A stretch of DNA of 7,761 bases from Tectiglobus sp963922535 (GTDB lineage Bacteria > Pseudomonadota > Alphaproteobacteria > Rhizobiales > Hyphomicrobiaceae). Position numbers and translations under genes: made by a program. Shown one piece after another: positions 5,570-7,761 of this stretch (positions are counted from its first letter, which is position 1; each line of letters begins with the position of its first letter). The stretch spans positions 1 through 7,761 of the forward strand of contig CAWUIN010000121.1 of NCBI GenBank assembly GCA_963922535.1, in the 5' to 3' direction. Under the pieces are notes generated by a model. It ran no database searches. It saw only the letters and a program-made list of their open reading frames with translations, and was not told the origin of the DNA.

Positions 5570-7279
5570 TCAACTTGTTTCCGGTTCGCCACCCCGCGGC
5601 GGCCGCACCTGAACCGGCATAAAGACGCGCAGTCGGCTGCCGTTGCGGCAGCGTTCGTCGATCTCAATTCCGCCGCCGTGATCGATTGCAATCTGACGCG
5701 CAATCGAAAGGCCAACGCCGCTCTTGGCAGGCGCATTGGCCCATCCGCTGAAAAAGGGCTCAAAAGCCCTGGAACGGACCTCGCGGGTCATGCCCGGGCC
5801 GGAATCCTCAATCCAGAATTCCGCGGTCTCGGGAGCCGTTCGTTTGGTCGTAACTCTGATTTTGCGGAGCGAGCCACGCGTTTGTTCAATTGCGTCAACG
5901 GCGTTGTCCAGGAGGTTCTTAAACATGTTCCGCAATGCGTAAGGGCGCCCCTGCATATTGATGGGCTCCAACGAAGGATGCCAGTCGACCGAAACGTCGA
6001 ACGCCATCATCCGTTCCATCGAAACGACCAGAACATCTCTCAGGAGTTCGTTGACGTTGATGGTCGTTGGGTGTTCATCGACGATATGCGGAATCGAATT
6101 CTCAAGCGTTTCGATTGCCAGCCGCCCTGACTGCATCACCTGCTGCAGCGCTGCAACCATTGAGGAATCGCCCTGGCGTTGGCGCTGCGCCATGGCTGAC
6201 ATGGCTGAGATAACGTTCAACGGCCCCTGAAGCTGAAAGGCTGCGGCAGAGACGATCTCGCGGACGCGATGTCCCATCTGCTGCTCAACCATCATCGCTC
6301 TGACAGCATTATATTTGGCGCGCTGATATTCAAACCTTTGCAGTGAGATGTCGGTACAGACCAGAAGCAGCGCATCATTCGTGCGCCGTTTGAAGTAGTT
6401 GTTCGGTCTGATGTCGAACTCATTGACCCAGCTGCACGAGCAGGAAAACCAGCGCGGCGGTCTGTCGCCGCCGACATCCAGGCTGATTTCCACGTTCGAA
6501 ATGATCTTGTTCTGGCTGCATGCTTTCTTGAGGTCATCCCCCAGTTCATGCTCCAGCGCCGCCAGCAGCAACTCGGCCGGTTCACAGCCACCAAGGTCCC
6601 CCATCAGCGTCTTGTAGGCAAGATTGTCGAGAATGACGTTACGATCAGTATCGATCAGCGCCATTACGACCGGCGCACTGTTGATCACCGATTCAATCAA
6701 CGCCTTCTGGTTGGAGAACTTGCTCTCCAGTTCGTGCAACTCTGTCGCGTCGTCATGAATGCTGAGGAAGTGTGTGACTTCGCCTGTGTTCGTGCGGATC
6801 GGCGTGATGGTCAGGTCGACCACGTAGGTCTCTCCGTCCCTGCGCCGGTTGAGCAGCCGGCCGTTCCAGGTCTGCCCGGCAATGATCGTCTGCCACATAT
6901 TCTTATAGACAGTAAGCGGTGTCATCTTGTTGGAGTTGATCGACTGGTTCTGCCCCACCAGTTCCTCCAGTGTGTAGCCGGACAACGCCTCGAAGCTGCT
7001 GTTTGCGTAAAGGATCGTCGCATTGGCATCGGTAACCGTTATGGCGAAAGACATCTGCTCCAGAACATCGATGAGCGCCATCGACTGCGAGCTGGAACGG
7101 TAAGAGCCAAGCTGGCTTTCGAGTGTGCTGAACCTCTGCTGCGGCAGGTCCCGCGGCACCAGCCGACGGAAGGCCCGTAACGCAATGCGCAGCCTTTCAC
7201 GGGAACGCCGGCGCCTGTCGGAATTCTCAGCGGCTGCACCGCTGCGCGAGATTGAGTTATTTTGTTCGATTGCTGCCAA
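5570..7279 (-). CDS. nifL: NifL, redox-sensing anti-activator of NifA
   Basis: NifL is a cytoplasmic flavoprotein that binds and inhibits NifA under oxidising or nitrogen-replete conditions. The first PAS domain (about 68-180) carries the FAD-type signature GQTWNGRLLNRRRDGETY (135-152) seen in Azotobacter NifL. ATELHELE (178-185) leads into a second PAS (about 195-315). The H region (about 318-395) has QLQGPLNVISA (349-359), but the histidine of Azotobacter NifL is F348 here. The GHKL nucleotide-binding domain (about 410-555) keeps the N box KNLLDNAVDAI (454-464), the G1 box DSGPGM (492-497) and the G2 box GVGLS (521-525). At 569 aa it is about 50 longer than Azotobacter NifL, because of an Arg-rich N-terminus. 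The frame opens at a TTG directly after a TAA stop, with a weak GGTGG upstream. ATG at 7081 (residue 67) would give 503 aa but has no clear ribosome binding site, so the start is uncertain. Confidence 0.93.
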   Translation of the reverse strand: MAAIEQNNSISRSGAAAENSDRRRRSRERLRIALRAFRRLVPRDLPQQRFSTLESQLGSYRSSSQSMALIDVLEQMSFAITVTDANATILYANSSFEALSGYTLEELVGQNQSINSNKMTPLTVYKNMWQTIIAGQTWNGRLLNRRRDGETYVVDLTITPIRTNTGEVTHFLSIHDDATELHELESKFSNQKALIESVINSAPVVMALIDTDRNVILDNLAYKTLMGDLGGCEPAELLLAALEHELGDDLKKACSQNKIISNVEISLDVGGDRPPRWFSCSCSWVNEFDIRPNNYFKRRTNDALLLVCTDISLQRFEYQRAKYNAVRAMMVEQQMGHRVREIVSAAAFQLQGPLNVISAMSAMAQRQRQGDSSMVAALQQVMQSGRLAIETLENSIPHIVDEHPTTINVNELLRDVLVVSMERMMAFDVSVDWHPSLEPINMQGRPYALRNMFKNLLDNAVDAIEQTRGSLRKIRVTTKRTAPETAEFWIEDSGPGMTREVRSRAFEPFFSGWANAPAKSGVGLSIARQIAIDHGGGIEIDERCRNGSRLRVFMPVQVRPPRGGEPETS

Positions 7280-7306
7280 TTATCACCACCCACACACAAA
7301 CCTGGT

Positions 7307-7322
7307 TGTCGCAATCAGAACC
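7307..7322. promoter_or_regulatory. Near-consensus NifA-like site close to nifL
   Basis: The plus strand is TGT-N10-ACC, one base from TGT-N10-ACA. It shares the opening TGTCG with the sites at 7373 and (on the minus strand) 3538. It lies about 30 bp before the nifL start, an unusual place for an upstream activator of either gene, so it may be accidental or may mediate NifA feedback on nifL. Confidence 0.3.
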
Positions 7323-7372
7323 AAGAGTCAAAGAAGAAGCATCTTCGTCTTCAACTCGCCATATCACGAGCT

Positions 7373-7388
7373 TGTCGGAAACTGGACA
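7373..7388. promoter_or_regulatory. NifA upstream activator site TGT-N10-ACA
   Basis: The plus strand reads TGTCGGAAACTGGACA, an exact TGT-N10-ACA match. Its centre is about 200 bp upstream of the predicted rnf transcription start, somewhat far but within enhancer range, and an IHF-like site lies between. Confidence 0.7.
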
Positions 7389-7447
7389 ACCTGTCACGAG
7401 AAATTTTCTCTGTTCGATCATTTAGATGGGCGTTTTCCCGAAATTGC

Positions 7448-7460
7448 CAAGTCATTGATC
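7448..7460 (-). promoter_or_regulatory. IHF-like site, rnf promoter
   Basis: The minus strand reads GATCAATGACTTG, matching WATCAA-N4-TTR except at the first base. It lies between the NifA site and the -24/-12 promoter, where IHF-induced bending would bring NifA to sigma-54 polymerase. Confidence 0.5.
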
Positions 7461-7555
7461 TTCAAGCTTAATGAACATGCACTCTCTGCCCGTTTATTAT
7501 GCAGACAAAGGGCGCAAAAATCCCTCTGACCAGTCGCCGAAAAAAATTCCGCCGA

Positions 7556-7571
7556 TGGCATGGTAAATGCA
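7556..7571 (+). promoter_or_regulatory. Sigma-54 (-24/-12) promoter for the rnf gene
   Basis: TGGCATGGTAAATGCA matches TGGCAC-N5-TTGCA at nearly every conserved position, with the GG and GC exactly 10 bp apart. It points at the gene starting at 7745 and predicts a leader of about 160 nt. Confidence 0.8.
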
Positions 7572-7725
7572 TTGTTAACCTTCAATCAGATCCGCCGCGG
7601 CGTGCAGGATATCGCATATTAAGCCCGGCGCGCGATCCTCGCTGGACTGGACGTTCGCGACCGGCACTGGCGGGTTTGAATGTTCGGGCAATCAGACCTC
7701 CCGCCTTGTCGCAGGCATGACCACG

Positions 7726-7733
7726 AAAAGGAG
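7726..7733 (+). promoter_or_regulatory. Ribosome binding site of the partial right-edge gene
   Basis: AAAAGGAG lies 11 nt before the ATG at 7745. It is a clear Shine-Dalgarno sequence and is the main evidence, with the promoter, that a real gene begins at the window edge. Confidence 0.75.
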
Positions 7734-7744
7734 CGAAGAACACC

Positions 7745-7761
7745 ATGCAGGATTATCTGCT
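7745..7761 (+). CDS. rnfA: Start of probable rnfA (partial at window edge)
   Basis: Only six codons are visible, MQDYLL, and the gene continues beyond the window. This opening resembles RnfA/RsxA proteins, which are integral membrane subunits of the Rnf ion-translocating electron transport complex and start with a Tyr-Leu-Leu hydrophobic run. A good ribosome binding site and a sigma-54 promoter with NifA and IHF sites precede it. In Azotobacter vinelandii the rnf1 operon, which supplies low-potential electrons to nitrogenase, lies divergently next to nifL, the same arrangement as here. The identification rests mostly on this context, because six residues cannot identify a family. Confidence 0.6.

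Larger units (their letters stand above)
7280..7744. promoter_or_regulatory. Divergent nifL / rnf control region
   Basis: This 465-bp stretch holds no supported gene. From left to right it contains a NifA-like site near nifL, a consensus NifA site, an IHF-like site, a sigma-54 promoter facing right, and a leader of about 160 nt. For nifL I see no -24/-12 element on the minus strand with correct spacing, and only poor sigma-70-like hexamers. The nifL promoter is left unassigned. Confidence 0.75.

Noticed and set aside
5260..5763. 167-aa minus-strand frame spanning the nifL-nifA gap
   Set aside because: It overlaps the nifL end and nifA start in another frame, is Arg/Ala-rich with no motif, and lacks a ribosome binding site I can support.
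7499..7720. 73-aa plus-strand frame before the putative rnfA
   Set aside because: It starts upstream of and runs through the sigma-54 promoter, so it would not be on the rnf transcript, and its composition is not protein-like.
7680..7761. Small open frame in the rnf leader starting with ATG at 7680 and overlapping the rnfA start out of frame
   Set aside because: A GGCGGG lies just upstream, but there is no family similarity and the better ribosome binding site serves the ATG at 7745. A leader peptide cannot be excluded.

Overview
The window carries a nitrogen-fixation regulatory and cofactor locus from a Proteobacterium of moderately high GC. Five complete genes lie on the minus strand in the order nifL, nifA, nifB, fdxN, then a flavodiiron protein gene. 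The first codons of a sixth gene, probably rnfA, run off the right edge on the plus strand. A NifL protein and a NifA without the oxygen-sensing cysteine linker point to the Azotobacter/Klebsiella type of control. The order (rnf divergent from nifL-nifA-nifB-fdxN) resembles the Azotobacter vinelandii minor nif cluster as I remember it. I cannot assign genus or class from the sequence alone.

Layout from right to left. 7745-7761 is the start of the putative rnfA. 7280-7744 is a divergent regulatory region. It holds a TGT-N10-ACA NifA site, an IHF-like site and a -24/-12 sigma-54 promoter pointing at rnf. A weaker NifA-like site lies near nifL, and I see no convincing nifL promoter. 5570-7279 is nifL (FAD-type PAS, second PAS, GHKL domain). 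A 170-bp gap separates it from nifA (3735-5399), which has its own strong ribosome binding site. 3346-3734 contains hairpins and short repeats after nifA, then a NifA-like site, an IHF-like site and a sigma-54 promoter for nifB. nifB (1816-3345) and fdxN (1516-1803) are tightly coupled, with the fdxN ribosome binding site overlapping the nifB stop. The flavodiiron gene (127-1440) follows after 75 bp. 1-126 has no recognisable gene.

How the parts fit together. NifL senses redox and nucleotide state and restrains NifA. Free NifA with sigma-54 would fire the rnf promoter (electron delivery to nitrogenase) and the nifB promoter (NifB-co synthesis for the nitrogenase cofactor, with FdxN as electron donor). 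The flavodiiron protein, apparently in the nifB transcription unit, would add O2 or NO reduction. The least ordinary items are the flavodiiron gene in the nifB unit, the loss of the H-box histidine and the Arg-rich N-terminal extension in NifL, the uncoupled nifL-nifA junction, and a degenerate 12-bp repeat tract encoding the NifB interdomain linker. I found no wholly unknown system.
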